DNA of 64,000 nt, taken from DAOLOF01 sp964463605. GTDB lineage: Bacteria > Patescibacteriota > Microgenomatia > UBA1400 > PJMF01. Positions 25,701 to 35,600 of this stretch are shown one piece after another. Numbering within the stretch: position 1 is the first letter of the stretch; every line of letters begins with the position of its first letter. The stretch spans positions 1-64,000 of the forward strand of contig CAYXBZ010000001.1 in assembly GCA_964463605.1 (NCBI GenBank). Reading direction: 5' to 3'. The notes below the pieces were generated by a model. That model made no database searches, was not told where the DNA came from, and was given only the letters and a program-made list of their open reading frames with translations. A program made the translations under genes and the position numbers.

Positions 25701-26383
25701 ATGGCCGGTCAGATTGCACTACCGCCGGAGTCAAACTATCAGACAACAACGTGGGGCTGTTTATCAAAGGGGCCAAACTGGGGTGGTTCATCCGCCAGCT
25801 ACAACTTTCTGTTACTCAGATGACATCCATGAATGACGCATATAACTACTTTGCCTCATGCGAAAGAATCGAGGATCTGTTTTTAGGGAGATGTGGGGGA
25901 AGTCGCGATCAATATGGTCCTCCCGACGGACTGCCCTGGGCCGGCAGAGATCTTGGCCCTGATTGGAGAGCTGATGGAAAATGCATTCCCATCACTGATG
26001 AGAGTTCAAATGCCGATAGCCCATGCAACGTTAACAATTTAAAAACTAAACTTGCTGAGTACATTCAGAGAACTAATAGCTCCCCAATTAGCGACGACGA
26101 ACTAACCTTAAGAGCAACTCAGGCTTCAATCATTTGTAATGCTGAGAGCGGAGGAAGACCGTCAGCAATGAATGACAGTTGCATTAAAGACATTTGTGGT
26201 GTTGGAGAAACACCATTCACTCACAACTGCGTAACCCGCAAAACAGTTGATTTTAGNNNNNNNNNNNNNNNNNNNNNNNNNNNNNNNNNNNNNNNNNNNN
26301 NNNNNNNNNNNNNNNNNNNNNNNNNNNNNNNNNNNNNNNNNNNNNNNNNNNNNNNNTGCAGCGATAATAGACAATGTCCGTAA
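22784..26383 (+). CDS. Giant secreted protein with glycosidase-like barrel and lysozyme-like C-terminus (interrupted by assembly gap)
   Basis: At least 1157 residues precede a 100-N gap. After a membrane or signal segment (about 22-45) comes a domain that looks like a clan-A glycoside hydrolase barrel: MVIYGNEVN has the Asn-Glu of the acid/base strand (Glu154) and IASEFGLG resembles the nucleophile strand (Glu281). The middle 700 residues are Cys-containing and unknown. At about 1110-1140 the segment ASIICNAESGG resembles the catalytic strand of lytic transglycosylases, with Glu near 1121. After the gap the frame ends in CSDNRQCP, but continuity depends on the true gap length. It lies between pilin-like genes and other secretion genes, so a wall-penetrating or adhesive role is likely. 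All domain calls are by eye. Confidence 0.6.
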   Translation: MNSLGINHQPNIQKRNLQPNKAAFILAISIVALLLATVFANNASANTIEPWGSHVVCHGNDVAFGKIKEAYGGDNWYPVTVLIPIVNGNQEDIDRINTVLELAHQYKIYPILRIASANVGRSWRKINPERAASVLNQLNQLSFPDKLMVIYGNEVNMNIEWGGSANPTEYKNSFNSFVNILDTSRYTPIKAPINLSLPTEGHGYGGQNFYEGMGGGLNTVGLDSHSYDVYNHNQGVQFPGNASGLCGEMVGTPLDIDGTLNVDRCLHTGLNYQLRPFIASEFGLGPAMEMSLRKSYLENIFSQNLSGYRDLDIITPLLLDDLRGEQYPEIPVFTANNTVTYIDCTILGNCGGVEACGGGLSAPPTAPGAQKSLNDYLTIPLILQPQRYAPGLENKVGELLYNMVVDQGYEVSCASPDLYVTPEAVGKLMDYFSDEKNTRWPHDLLYLSGTGNHKLDMTEANIPMYRGSEASDLTRKTSSYEGYFGVISQEEAFTEYTSEYPEVKAGVINNLLTPAQQCLVKMDNMRAARDLCEKLEDPELCALHEPIADTNYYLYSTPLQESQGEQSLLNQIESWMNSDAAIGCEELSGNHKSSYPMSYSDFEQVKEALKQTPIDLDKVYRYAFVIVSPQQNPDETCDGKEDYFWYLNNHQFPGSAILCPPGNYINRPKRVPLFIAIKIPTIATNEIRSLSLKNSASLTADTLTTPDVQKEGKRNKDFFFNANNKDSSLPDQRESFLDNIMNIKNTIWDNGTEEEKLGLIINCEGMPQCQGAHDSAVLRLALVHLVNGSNMTCKAPDFSTSNDPMEIVYDRDNPLPHGSVEQARTIGTRALVTQDASRKFFEMYFNVEEDSVGDHRWDWRLELDRSKASAIAGGSGDSVISESVLVHIVAPLGTELSYIESRLASFFTRDQLETMIEENTLVDTENATGGIARYFGFSNIKFGFDDSVGVEHYPHVDCPYNVNPYTMLPDPAYGRSDCTTAGVKLSDNNVGLFIKGAKLGWFIRQLQLSVTQMTSMNDAYNYFASCERIEDLFLGRCGGSRDQYGPPDGLPWAGRDLGPDWRADGKCIPITDESSNADSPCNVNNLKTKLAEYIQRTNSSPISDDELTLRATQASIICNAESGGRPSAMNDSCIKDICGVGETPFTHNCVTRKTVDFXXXXXXXXXXXXXXXXXXXXXXXXXXXXXXXXXXCSDNRQCP
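26257..26356. other. Assembly gap of exactly 100 N
   Basis: A run of 100 undetermined bases, the usual placeholder for a gap of unknown length. It falls within the putative lysozyme-like domain of the giant secreted protein, so the frame after it is not proven. Confidence 0.99.
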
Positions 26384-26441
26384 GCCTCAAAACAATTTGA
26401 TTGCTCAAATAGCGTCATAGAAATTCGGCGGTGCTTTTTTG

Positions 26442-27428
26442 CTATTTCTTCAATCCGCTCGGCCTCATTGGTGAGGGCGAGTGATCCGTTTTTTCTCTCT
26501 TTTGCTTTGATCTGTCAGGTTGATCGCTCTTTGTTTCTTTGGGCTTTGTCACACTTGGTTGAGAAAAGATCGCGGTTGATTTGCTTGTCTGAATAGAATC
26601 GTCACTTTTCTCATTTTGTTGCGCTTGCCCCAACTCTCGAGCTCTCTCAACTTGACTACTCTTTCCAGAGCTAGCAGACTGCGAAAGTGATCCGCCAAAT
26701 GCCCCCGCCTTTCTTCTGGCACCAGATCTCAACAAACTTGCAACCGCCTCGAAAGTGTTGGCATCAGCTTTAAGATCAACAAAATTGTTGGTTTGATACT
26801 GAATTCCAGCCAAGAGATTAGTGGCCACCTCAGAAGACAAGGTGAGTTTGGCCTGCTCCAGCAGCTTGAAAGTCGTCTCGCAATACGAGCTAAATCCCAA
26901 AACGTCCAAGTGGCTACTTTGAAAAGTTGGATGAGTCTCGTTCAAAGAGATGGTGTTTGCACCCTGATACAACTCCTCGTAACCAAGATAAAGTTGATCA
27001 AGCTCGTCAAGATTCGTTACTCCAAATAACACGATCAAGTCGGCATCGGCTCCTGCGTAATCTACTTGGAGTGAGTCTTTGTTAAGAGGATTCTGGCCTC
27101 TTTTTGGCTTAATGGTGAGATAAAATTTATTTGTTTCTTCATCGAGATGATAGCTCACGTTGTCAACAGCTTGCTCATTATAATCAAAGCCAATTACCAA
27201 GTTATTGGCGCCGATTTCCGTTTTGAGATAGTCCAACCCCGCGATGGTTGGATTAACCAACTTTTTCACACCCAGCAGTTGAGACTTCTTTCCCCCATCC
27301 AACAACGAGAGGTTGAGGCTGGCTGCTGCCAACTGTTGGTCAAAAGTGGGTTGATCAGGTAAGATGATCAAAACCACCTCAGATTGTTGCAAATAATTGG
27401 CTGATGGGGAAATATCTGATGGGTTCAT
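26442..27428 (-). CDS. Degenerate DHH-family (NrnA-like) protein with disordered tail
   Basis: A protein of 328 residues. Residues 1-240 follow the layout of NrnA-type DHH phosphoesterases: an N-terminal Rossmann-like start, a strand ADLIVLFGVTNLDELDQL, a segment resembling the TxE helix (SSYCETTFKLLEQ) and LLAGIQYQTNNF matching the usual LLxGIxxDTxxF. The metal ligands are lost: the DHH position reads NETH (163-166) and the DT position reads QT. The last 80 residues are Ser/Lys/Gln-rich and disordered. It probably no longer hydrolyses oligonucleotides and may bind nucleotides or proteins instead. It lies on the minus strand inside the secretion locus. The homology is a judgement by eye. Confidence 0.6.
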   Translation of the reverse strand: MNPSDISPSANYLQQSEVVLIILPDQPTFDQQLAAASLNLSLLDGGKKSQLLGVKKLVNPTIAGLDYLKTEIGANNLVIGFDYNEQAVDNVSYHLDEETNKFYLTIKPKRGQNPLNKDSLQVDYAGADADLIVLFGVTNLDELDQLYLGYEELYQGANTISLNETHPTFQSSHLDVLGFSSYCETTFKLLEQAKLTLSSEVATNLLAGIQYQTNNFVDLKADANTFEAVASLLRSGARRKAGAFGGSLSQSASSGKSSQVERARELGQAQQNEKSDDSIQTSKSTAIFSQPSVTKPKETKSDQPDRSKQKREKTDHSPSPMRPSGLKK

Positions 27429-27609
27429 GGTGATTGTTTGGAGTCAAAAAAATTAATAATGCTTTTTAGCTAGGCAGGGGCTCAAAGTAAGTCTATTCAC
27501 ATCAGTATAAACAAAACTATGTCAATTGAAAAGACAGAGTAAATGTAGAATTGCAAAAGAACTAGAGAAATATTATAAAAACCTCTCTTGATCTTGGCGA
27601 AAAAATAAA

Positions 27610-27615
27610 TAGAAT
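27610..27615 (+). promoter_or_regulatory. -10 box of the VirB6-like gene
   Basis: TAGAAT ends 10 nt before the GTG start at 27626. No Shine-Dalgarno sequence is visible. Confidence 0.4.
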
Positions 27616-27625
27616 AAGAGTATCT

Positions 27626-29413
27626 GTGAAAAAAAAGAAGTCCTCTCAATTTTTTAGAATTGTTGCAGCAATAGTTGTGTTGTCGTTATTTTTTTTCTCT
27701 TTAACAAGCGGCTCGTCTGTATTGGCAGATGAAAAAGATCCCAACTACAGCTCTGGCGAAAAATCAAGAGCGGTTAAAGAATCACTCAACCTTACTCCCA
27801 AATCATACAGCGACTCCAGAGAGGAATTTGAGGAAGCGGTTATGTCAGGCGTAACCGAGGGAAAAACCAACCTGAAAAGCCAAACCAGCGTTATTGCTCA
27901 AACTTTACAAGAGCAAGTGGTAACTCAAATACTTGGACCTGTTAGTGACGATTCAGACACAGGAGCTTACTTTGGTCCCGGGGCAGCAGTTTTGGTTGCT
28001 AACTTGATTGATGGTATGTACGACGCTCCTGCTGCATCCACTGACAGATATGTCGCCCACCTGCTTGAGTCAGCCAAAATCATACCCACCGCCCAAGCTC
28101 AAGGAATTGGCTTCTCCTCCCTGGATCCGGTGATGACGCTGTGGTCGGCAATGCGCAATGTGGCCTACTTCTTTTTTGTGATAATCGTATTGGTCATAGG
28201 TTTTATGATCATGTTTAGGCACAAAATTGACGGTCAGACCGTGATTTCTGTACAACAAGCCATCCCCAATATTATTGTGGCCATGATTTTTGTCACTTTT
28301 TCTTATGCAATTGGCGGCTTGCTGATCGACGCCATGTATCTGATGCTCTTTTTTATAGTTGGAATTTTTGGAGCAAGTGAGGGATTAATCACAAATAATA
28401 TTTTTGGTATCGGAGCTGATTTTATTAGCCGAGGCTTTAGAACCACTAACGAAGCCGTCTTGGCAATACTAAATGTTCAGCAAAGAAGCAGTCTAGGATC
28501 ATTTTTAGTTGAGGGGCTGAGCGGATTAACGGTTGGTCTTGCGGTGGCAATTGCGCTCCTGTTTGGAATTGTGAAGCTATTTATTGAACTTCTCAAAAGC
28601 TACATCAGTATTATTTTGCTGATCGCCTTTTCCCCCATTATTTTAATGACGGGAGCAATTCCCGGCCAAAACTCATTTGGGTCATGGATAAAAAATCTTG
28701 TTGGTAATCTCGTTGCCTTTCCAGTTGTGTTGCTAATACTAGTAACCGCCGACACCATTGCAAATTCTGCAGGCGAAGCCGGTGGATTTGTGCCACCATT
28801 TTTATTGGGTCACGGATTAGGTCGAGGATCGGCCATGACAGCCCTGGTGGGTTTGGGAATGCTTCTGGCAACACCAGAGATAATTAAGAAGGCAAAAGAG
28901 GCCATGGGAGCCAAAGAAGGAGTAATGGGTGAGCTGGCTGGGGCCGCGTGGGGAAGGTTTAAGGAGGGAGCCAGCGCGGGAAAGAAGGGTGCAATGATGC
29001 CAGTAGATGGTGCTTTAAGAGGAGCAAATGCTCTCATAGGTGGAGGCATCGCTGCCAAGGGAATGAGTGAGAGGTTGAGAGATCAGCCAAGTGGTATTAG
29101 AAAGCTGGGCACTGTAGCTGGAGGTCTAGTGGGTGGTGTATCGGGAGGAATTACCAAAGCACCAACTAAAACCGCAATGAGGCTTCTAAGCGGAGAGTCA
29201 GAGTTAGCTCAGAGGTTGATAGCAACAGAGGGTTTGGATTTTATTAGAAGAATCTTTTCAGGCATCGGTTCTAAGGCGGCTGCTGGAGGAGATTCCAAAC
29301 TACAAGCAGCTGCTAACGAACCGGTAAGGGTAAAAGCATCGGACAAAGATAGACTAACACGCAAAAACCTGAAAGAAGACAAATCAACGCCACGAGATCA
29401 AGGAGTGTTCTAG
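27626..29413 (+). CDS. VirB6/TrbL-like polytopic membrane protein
   Basis: A protein of 595 residues with a GTG start. A signal peptide (about 9-35) is followed by an extracytoplasmic region of about 130 residues and then six or more membrane segments between about 165 and 430, including a very hydrophobic pair around FRHKIDGQTVISVQQAIPN. The C-terminal 160 residues are Gly/Ala/Lys-rich and probably cytoplasmic. The layout matches the VirB6/TrbL inner-membrane channel component of type IV secretion systems as found in CPR loci. It lies beside the M23 giant protein, PrgI and VirB4. The family call is by topology and context, not by a sharp motif. Confidence 0.7.
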   Translation: MKKKKSSQFFRIVAAIVVLSLFFFSLTSGSSVLADEKDPNYSSGEKSRAVKESLNLTPKSYSDSREEFEEAVMSGVTEGKTNLKSQTSVIAQTLQEQVVTQILGPVSDDSDTGAYFGPGAAVLVANLIDGMYDAPAASTDRYVAHLLESAKIIPTAQAQGIGFSSLDPVMTLWSAMRNVAYFFFVIIVLVIGFMIMFRHKIDGQTVISVQQAIPNIIVAMIFVTFSYAIGGLLIDAMYLMLFFIVGIFGASEGLITNNIFGIGADFISRGFRTTNEAVLAILNVQQRSSLGSFLVEGLSGLTVGLAVAIALLFGIVKLFIELLKSYISIILLIAFSPIILMTGAIPGQNSFGSWIKNLVGNLVAFPVVLLILVTADTIANSAGEAGGFVPPFLLGHGLGRGSAMTALVGLGMLLATPEIIKKAKEAMGAKEGVMGELAGAAWGRFKEGASAGKKGAMMPVDGALRGANALIGGGIAAKGMSERLRDQPSGIRKLGTVAGGLVGGVSGGITKAPTKTAMRLLSGESELAQRLIATEGLDFIRRIFSGIGSKAAAGGDSKLQAAANEPVRVKASDKDRLTRKNLKEDKSTPRDQGVF

Positions 29414-29476
29414 AAACAAGCCAACCAAGATGGGTGTGATAAGATTTAGTATATAGCGCTTAAAAAGCAGTTTGTA

Positions 29477-32398
29477 CTACCTCGCACCTTTCCCGGCAGC
29501 GATTATTGTCTCCTCCGCCACTTCCGCCATCTTCTTAAGCACCATCCAAAGCTGCTCTCTTACTATTGTTTGTCTTAAAAAGTTCTCATCCTCCGGAGAT
29601 AGAAATTGCTCATTTGTACCAACCTCTGTTCCGGAAATTTCTGGACTGATTGATATTTCTGCTAATTCGTGCAAAATATCAGTAGCTGTGCGAGAGTCGA
29701 CCATATCCTTGGCCATTGCATAGCCTAAGGCGTGCCCAATAAACATGACTCGAAACTTTCTCATTGCAACAACCCTCTGTTCTTTAGTAGCACTCCTATT
29801 GGAGAGGAAAAAAGGCCAACAATACCCAATGTCTTTTATAAAGTTCCTTACAAATTCATTACGAGTCTTATCCTGAGAAAGCTGGCCAACCAAAGAATCA
29901 ACACTCATATAAAGAGTGTTTAAAACAAAATTGCCAATGTCAGACCCAAGTGCTTTGCAGTAACTCTCCCATGCATTTGTCTGTTTAAGCTCCAGCATGC
30001 GATTGAACAAACCCTCATAATAAACCTGTTGACCAAAATCTTCGTGCCTATAGTCAATAAAAACGTAGTCCATCCCTGTCATAGTTCTACCATTACTAAA
30101 CTTGCCTACCTCCAAGTAGTCAAGAAATGTTGGAAAAAGCGGAGAATAAGTTGAATAGCACTCGCCCTGATGCTCTACTGGTTCTTTTATTGGTGTTTGG
30201 TAAGACAATCCATAGGGAAACCACACGTCGTAGTTATTTCTCCCCACAAGCTTTCTACCCGCAGCATCCACGGCAACGTTTCCACGTGAGTCCAAACTCC
30301 CCCCAGAACCTTCTGTTGTGTATTTGGAAGGAATAATCTCCCTTATTTCTGATCTCCAATTAATCGTACGCGGATCCTCTAAGCTATTTCCCTCAACATC
30401 TCTAAATTCACTTAAAATCATTGGAAGAGCTGGGACTCCAGTAAACTGAGCTTTTCTAACATAGTTTCTTTGGTAATTGTGAAGTTTGAATACTTTTTGC
30501 CAGTCGCTCGAAATGCCCTGACCCTCAATTGGGTCTAACCAGCTTTGACCTTGAATAATCGCAAACCACATATTCACCCCCACCCGAATGGCTTGGGGAG
30601 TTACGTCTTGAAACTCTGGTTCCTCTGATATAGCCTCAATTGCCTGTCCCATGCTATTATGAATATTCCTAGCACTAAGAATAGCCATGTCTCCGCTAGC
30701 TTCCGTTCTTATTTCAAGTGGTTGCTGTTTTCCGATCGCTCGGTCCATCCTTCTCATCACATCACCCACAGCTGAAACTACAAGATCTACATCCATATCA
30801 ACCTCACCAGTTCGAGCGCTTATTAATCTAGCGCGTCGTCTTTTAAGTGGTCCATTTAGTTCGGGAGAGCTGAATAAAATTTTGTGAATATTCCCAACAT
30901 CGCATAGTGCTGGTAAGTCATCCCATGGAAAATCTTTAAACTTTGCTGCCGATCTCCTCATAACCTCCTTTGCCTTTAAATAGAAGCGGGCGGCACTGAG
31001 CCTAGCGCTTACCTCAGTCTTGATTCTACTGTGGTATGCTGCGTCATCCGTCCACTCCCCCAACTCCTCCCAATAGCCATCGTTTCCGATTTCAGCTATA
31101 AATTCTTCCGCTGGATGTCCGCTCAACCCCTCATCCTCGTACTGAATAAGCGTCTGCATAATTCTTTTGATCTTTGTTTCATATTCTGAGGCAAGATCCT
31201 CCCTACTTCTCCCATCTCGTTCTTCTTTTAGCTTCTTAACTGATTTACCCGCTATCAAATCCCTTCTTTCTTGAATTAGTTTGTCTCTAAAGTTCTTAAG
31301 TTCTCGCAACGCCTCCTCAAATTCCTTTATCTGAAAGTTGTTCCACACCATTGAGTTAGTTGCTGTGTGCAAGTTAAGCTCTGCTTCTTTAAATAGGCTG
31401 TTAGCTTGAAAAATTAATTGTAGAAGGTAAGTAATTAACTCTTGCTCCCCCTCAACGAAGATTTCATCTTTTAAGTCAAAATCGTCTCCAAGCTGCTTGA
31501 GTTTAAATTTAAGCAACCTCAGAGATTCGTGGAAGTCTCGATTATCTGGTGACGCTCTTTCTGCCTCCTTACCATCGCGCCCATCATCTCCATTATCATC
31601 TCCGCCATCAGTAACTGCTTCGCCAGTCGCCCCCCCTGAGTCAGCCTCTGCGCCCTCGCCCCCCCTCACTTTATCTGAGGGCTCCAATTGTTCCGAATCA
31701 TTCTCACCCACCTTTTCTTTAGACCTGCTCAAGACACCCTCAGCCTTTTTAAGAAAGTTTTTTGTAGCTTCTAGCCGCCTGCTCAAATCGTGAGCTTTGT
31801 GCAAACTCTCCGCATCTCGCCTGAGCGCCTCTCTGTTTCTTATTACAAAACCCCTCAACATTTCCGTGATCTTGTCCACACGCTCCATGTCTAAAGCAAG
31901 GGCTTTTCTAGACATAGGCAAATCAGAGTCGGGTGAATAGAGTTCTTCCAAAGAGGAAAACAGGACTTCAATGCTGTCTAAGGTTAATTCTTGGTGCTGA
32001 GCATCTTCATTGGGATTGTCCTTCTCAACTCTTTTTGATTGAGAGGTGGACTCAAGATGAGCGTTTAACTTGTTGACAAGCTCTCTCAATTTTGTCGCTG
32101 AAGATAAGATGCGTTTTTGAGCCCGTGTTGTTTCGGGAGAATCTTCGCCTGAGGTATTCAGCTCCCTCGCAAATTGCAATAAATCATCCCTGAGAGAATT
32201 GAGATCCTCTAGGTCTGACTCCAGTTGAGTTCGGGGCATGTCCATCCCAGACAAAGAGCTAAGATCTTTATACTTGTCCTGCAGCGACCTGAGCCTGTCA
32301 ATAGTGTCTTGAAGATTGTTCTGACCAACACCCTCAGTTTCATCCCTATTAGCTATTGGCTCGGCAGGACCCTCTCCTGGATTTATAAACTCTGCCAT
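29477..32398 (-). CDS. Large uncharacterised coiled-coil protein
   Basis: A protein of 973 residues from the ATG at 32398, whose -10 box TATAAT (32409-32414, minus strand) ends 10 nt before it. A longer frame would add 44 residues reading through the promoter. The first 420 residues are charged and helical with coiled-coil character and a Gly/Asp-rich acidic insert around 240-290. The rest is a mixed globular region with conserved-looking aromatic patches (SWLDPIEGQGISSDW, VFIDYRHEDFGQQVYYEG, IGYCWPFFLS). There is no signal peptide and no convincing membrane segment, so it should be cytoplasmic. It is antisense to its neighbours, which are secretion genes. I do not recognise it. Confidence 0.75.
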   Translation of the reverse strand: MAEFINPGEGPAEPIANRDETEGVGQNNLQDTIDRLRSLQDKYKDLSSLSGMDMPRTQLESDLEDLNSLRDDLLQFARELNTSGEDSPETTRAQKRILSSATKLRELVNKLNAHLESTSQSKRVEKDNPNEDAQHQELTLDSIEVLFSSLEELYSPDSDLPMSRKALALDMERVDKITEMLRGFVIRNREALRRDAESLHKAHDLSRRLEATKNFLKKAEGVLSRSKEKVGENDSEQLEPSDKVRGGEGAEADSGGATGEAVTDGGDDNGDDGRDGKEAERASPDNRDFHESLRLLKFKLKQLGDDFDLKDEIFVEGEQELITYLLQLIFQANSLFKEAELNLHTATNSMVWNNFQIKEFEEALRELKNFRDKLIQERRDLIAGKSVKKLKEERDGRSREDLASEYETKIKRIMQTLIQYEDEGLSGHPAEEFIAEIGNDGYWEELGEWTDDAAYHSRIKTEVSARLSAARFYLKAKEVMRRSAAKFKDFPWDDLPALCDVGNIHKILFSSPELNGPLKRRRARLISARTGEVDMDVDLVVSAVGDVMRRMDRAIGKQQPLEIRTEASGDMAILSARNIHNSMGQAIEAISEEPEFQDVTPQAIRVGVNMWFAIIQGQSWLDPIEGQGISSDWQKVFKLHNYQRNYVRKAQFTGVPALPMILSEFRDVEGNSLEDPRTINWRSEIREIIPSKYTTEGSGGSLDSRGNVAVDAAGRKLVGRNNYDVWFPYGLSYQTPIKEPVEHQGECYSTYSPLFPTFLDYLEVGKFSNGRTMTGMDYVFIDYRHEDFGQQVYYEGLFNRMLELKQTNAWESYCKALGSDIGNFVLNTLYMSVDSLVGQLSQDKTRNEFVRNFIKDIGYCWPFFLSNRSATKEQRVVAMRKFRVMFIGHALGYAMAKDMVDSRTATDILHELAEISISPEISGTEVGTNEQFLSPEDENFLRQTIVREQLWMVLKKMAEVAEETIIAAGKGAR

Positions 32399-32408
32399 AA
32401 TATGCTTT

Positions 32409-32414
32409 ATTATA
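32409..32414 (-). promoter_or_regulatory. -10 box of the large coiled-coil gene (leaderless type)
   Basis: The minus strand reads TATAAT, ending 10 nt before the ATG at 32398, with no Shine-Dalgarno sequence. Its presence argues against the longer upstream start. Confidence 0.5.
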
Positions 32415-32620
32415 ATCCAAAAAGCGACAAATGTCTTGAGCTTGAATTGACTCCTGTGACCCAATGAAAGCCAATCATCTGCCGATATCTCTTTCGCGCC
32501 CCAAAACCAAGTGCTAGAGTTCGCTTGCAAACTTGGGTCAAGAACACGCGGAGTTTAAAACCCTCCAACCACTACTCACTGTAGTAAAAAAAGACCAAGT
32601 AGTCCCCTCCTTTTTTCCGC

Positions 32621-32626
32621 TATAAT
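32621..32626 (+). promoter_or_regulatory. -10 box of the M23 giant protein gene (leaderless type)
   Basis: A perfect TATAAT ends only 6 nt before the ATG at 32633, so transcription should start at or next to the start codon. Confidence 0.6.
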
Positions 32627-32632
32627 AGCCTT

Positions 32633-35600
32633 ATGGCAAATCTTGGCTCTTCGCCCCGTACCCTCAAGGTCCTGGATCGCTCTACCCTAATTAGAGATAA
32701 TCCTCTTAGCAGCATCCAGGCTCTCCTTGAGCAAATTGCCAGCCACAACTTTGATAACAAACAGCAACGCTTTCCAGGACAACACATCTGGAGTCCGTCT
32801 AACCAAAATCAGTTTGTGGTTGCGCTTTCTGAAGACATTATTTTAGACCACTATGAAGCTGGCGCCCCTGTGTTTAACGAGGTTTTATTCGTCAGCGATT
32901 TCTTCTCAATCCTCAATGACATTGACGACTATCTGCAAGATGAATTGAAGCGTGCAGTCAGAGCCATTGACGCCAATGTTGAGGATGCAAATCTCAAGAA
33001 TGCTGCTAAGGATGAGCTTGGGGTAGTTTTAACAAATCTGGAAAAGCTTACCTCCGGCAACAGAGCTAGGGTTAATCGCTGGCAAAACGGCATCATTGAT
33101 TCAGCAAGAGAAATTAGGCTTTTTAAGTCTATTGAGAAGCAGCAGTTCCAACCCATTGTTTCTCTGGCGCAGTCGCTGGCCGGAGTTGTTCAAGAGTTTG
33201 GTGGCTGGCTAAGCAAATATTCCAATGTTATTGATTATGAATCCCAGCTAGAGGGGAGTCAGGAAGATGATCAAACAAAACCACCTCTAACTCAAACCTC
33301 AACCTCACCAGCGACAGCTCCCGAGCTAGAGAGAGTCGATCCAGACCAAGGCGAGTTAGAGCAAGAACAAACCCAGCCCAAACCCGATCCAACCCCACCG
33401 CCCAATCCCTCTGAATTCAATTCTGCTCTAGCTAATTTTTCACAATCTTTCTCACAAGTAGTCCTAAACAATCTTCTGGCAGCCTACACTCTTGATGAAG
33501 ATAGTAACGCCCTGGCAGGGTTTGCTGATTTATCGCCCGAACTGCAGAACGAATTAAGAAGACAGCTAGCCCCGCAAATCGAGAATATCATTCTTTCACT
33601 TAGTCAAAGCGAGCTTGAGGCACTGCTTCACGGGGGCCCAGACTCGTCTGCAGTTAGACTTAAAGTCTTTAGAAAAGCTCACAGTTTTGCTATTGGCTAT
33701 CCACCGCTAAGATTGTTGCTTCAGCAGGCGATTAATGAGTCTCATGCCTCGCTTAGTCAAAACCAGCCAGACAAAAAAGACAAGTTGGCAGAAAAAGTTA
33801 AAGAAACAAGTCATGAAGAGGCTCAAAAGAATCTGGGGGTGATCGCCTCAGACGACGCTCCAGGCTTCGACCAAGGTCAGACAAATAATCTCAAGGCTCT
33901 TCTTTCTTTTTCATCGCTGTCACCAGAACAAGTTCGCCAGGAGTTTAGATTACAACTTGAGCAGTTAGTTGGCAGTCAGGCTGACTCCACTGCTTTGGGT
34001 TTGGCTCAAACTAACTTTGAGTCAACCATCACCAGCCTGATCATTTCGGATCCCATTCTTACCCCCAAATTCATTGATTACCTTGACTATCCAAAGATTA
34101 GAGCCTTTCTTGGAGATATCATTTCAAGCCAAACTTACCAAGAACACAAAAACGAAATTCACGCCCTTTTAAAACAGTATTGGATGGTACTAAGAGCCGA
34201 GCTCAATCAGACTCACCCTGCTTTAGGAAATCTGACGGAACTGTCTCCACACCAGGTTAGGTTAAATGATGAGGAAGTTAACGATCGAATGCATCGAGCT
34301 TCCCTAATAAGAACCGAAGTTGTTGGTAGATTTGATCAAAACAAGGCAGATGTTATTAAGGCAGCTGTTGGCGAAGGGGTAGGCAGTCCCGAAAATGCAG
34401 AGGGGGCCGATCATACCAAACGCCTAAAAGAACACTTTCTCAAAACCACCGACGTAGCGCAACGCCGCAGATATTTAGAAACGGTGGGACTTGGTGAAAT
34501 GGTTGGTGGCCTTGACAAAAAAACCGACGGTTCAGACACAGTTAGACAGGAATACGAGCTTTCGATTAACGAGTTTAATCGTATCTTGCAGGAAACTCAG
34601 CAAGAGTTTGATTATTTTTTGTTTGTTGAACAAGAGCTTAGGTTTCAACAGCAACAAGCGGTTCAAACTTACATCATTGCCCAAGCAGCCCAGCAAGCAG
34701 CCAGACAGCAGTTTGCCGCTATCGCCCTCCAGGCTCAATACCTAGAAATATTGGGAGGTTCGCATTTTCTTGTTCCTAGAGAAGAGTATGCCTACCAACT
34801 TCCTGGACGAGACAGCCTAACTCAAATTCCCTACTACCCACAGTCAACCAGTGACATGATTGCGATGTCTCAAGGCCTGGGAGACGGGGGTGGTGGAGAT
34901 AATCCAAGAGGTGCAATCGATCAGCAAAAAATGGCCATGTTGGAAGGTTTGGCAGAAATGGGAGTCGATGCCGCTCTTAATTATGCCACTGGAGGTGGAT
35001 ACCAGGCCATTCCCAAACCGCTGCGGGACATGCTCAATAAAATTGTTGTTAAAGAGTCCCTTAAAAAAATTAGAACAATACTTAAGGCTCTAAAGATAGC
35101 GGCGGCGGCGGCCATGGCAGTGTTGGCAGCGCTAGTTAAGCTCGCCCATACCGCAATAACTGCAGGAGGAGCTCTGGGCGGAGCCTTAGTAGGAGGTGGA
35201 GTTGGGTTTGTAATAGGTGGTCCAATCGGCGGCCTAATCGGAACAGCTCTGGGTGGCCTTGCCGGCTTGTTTGGTGGAAAAGGAGCCGCAAACAGAGTTC
35301 TCTCCACTACCGCAGCTGACTCGGCCCGAGCGGGAGCCAGAAATGTGAGTGCTGCCGCTGAAGGATTGGGTGATGCAGCCAAACAACAAGCCTCCTTAAC
35401 CGGCACCGGCGCTGAGGCAGCCGCACTTGAATCAACCGTTGGAGCTAATGTTGCTGCCCAGGTAGCCGGATATGCTGTGGCTGGCATGGGTGCTATGGCT
35501 GCCACCACATTATTGGTAATGACCGCATTTCAGTCAGCTTTTTTGATAGATCCTCCCCTGTCGCCACAAGAGCTTGATCGGATGGGAATCTCTCAGTACG

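Noticed and set aside
34981..35508. A 175-codon Ala/Pro-rich open frame on the minus strand
   Set aside because: It is the mirror of the Ala/Gly-rich membrane region of the M23 giant protein and reflects its codon composition.
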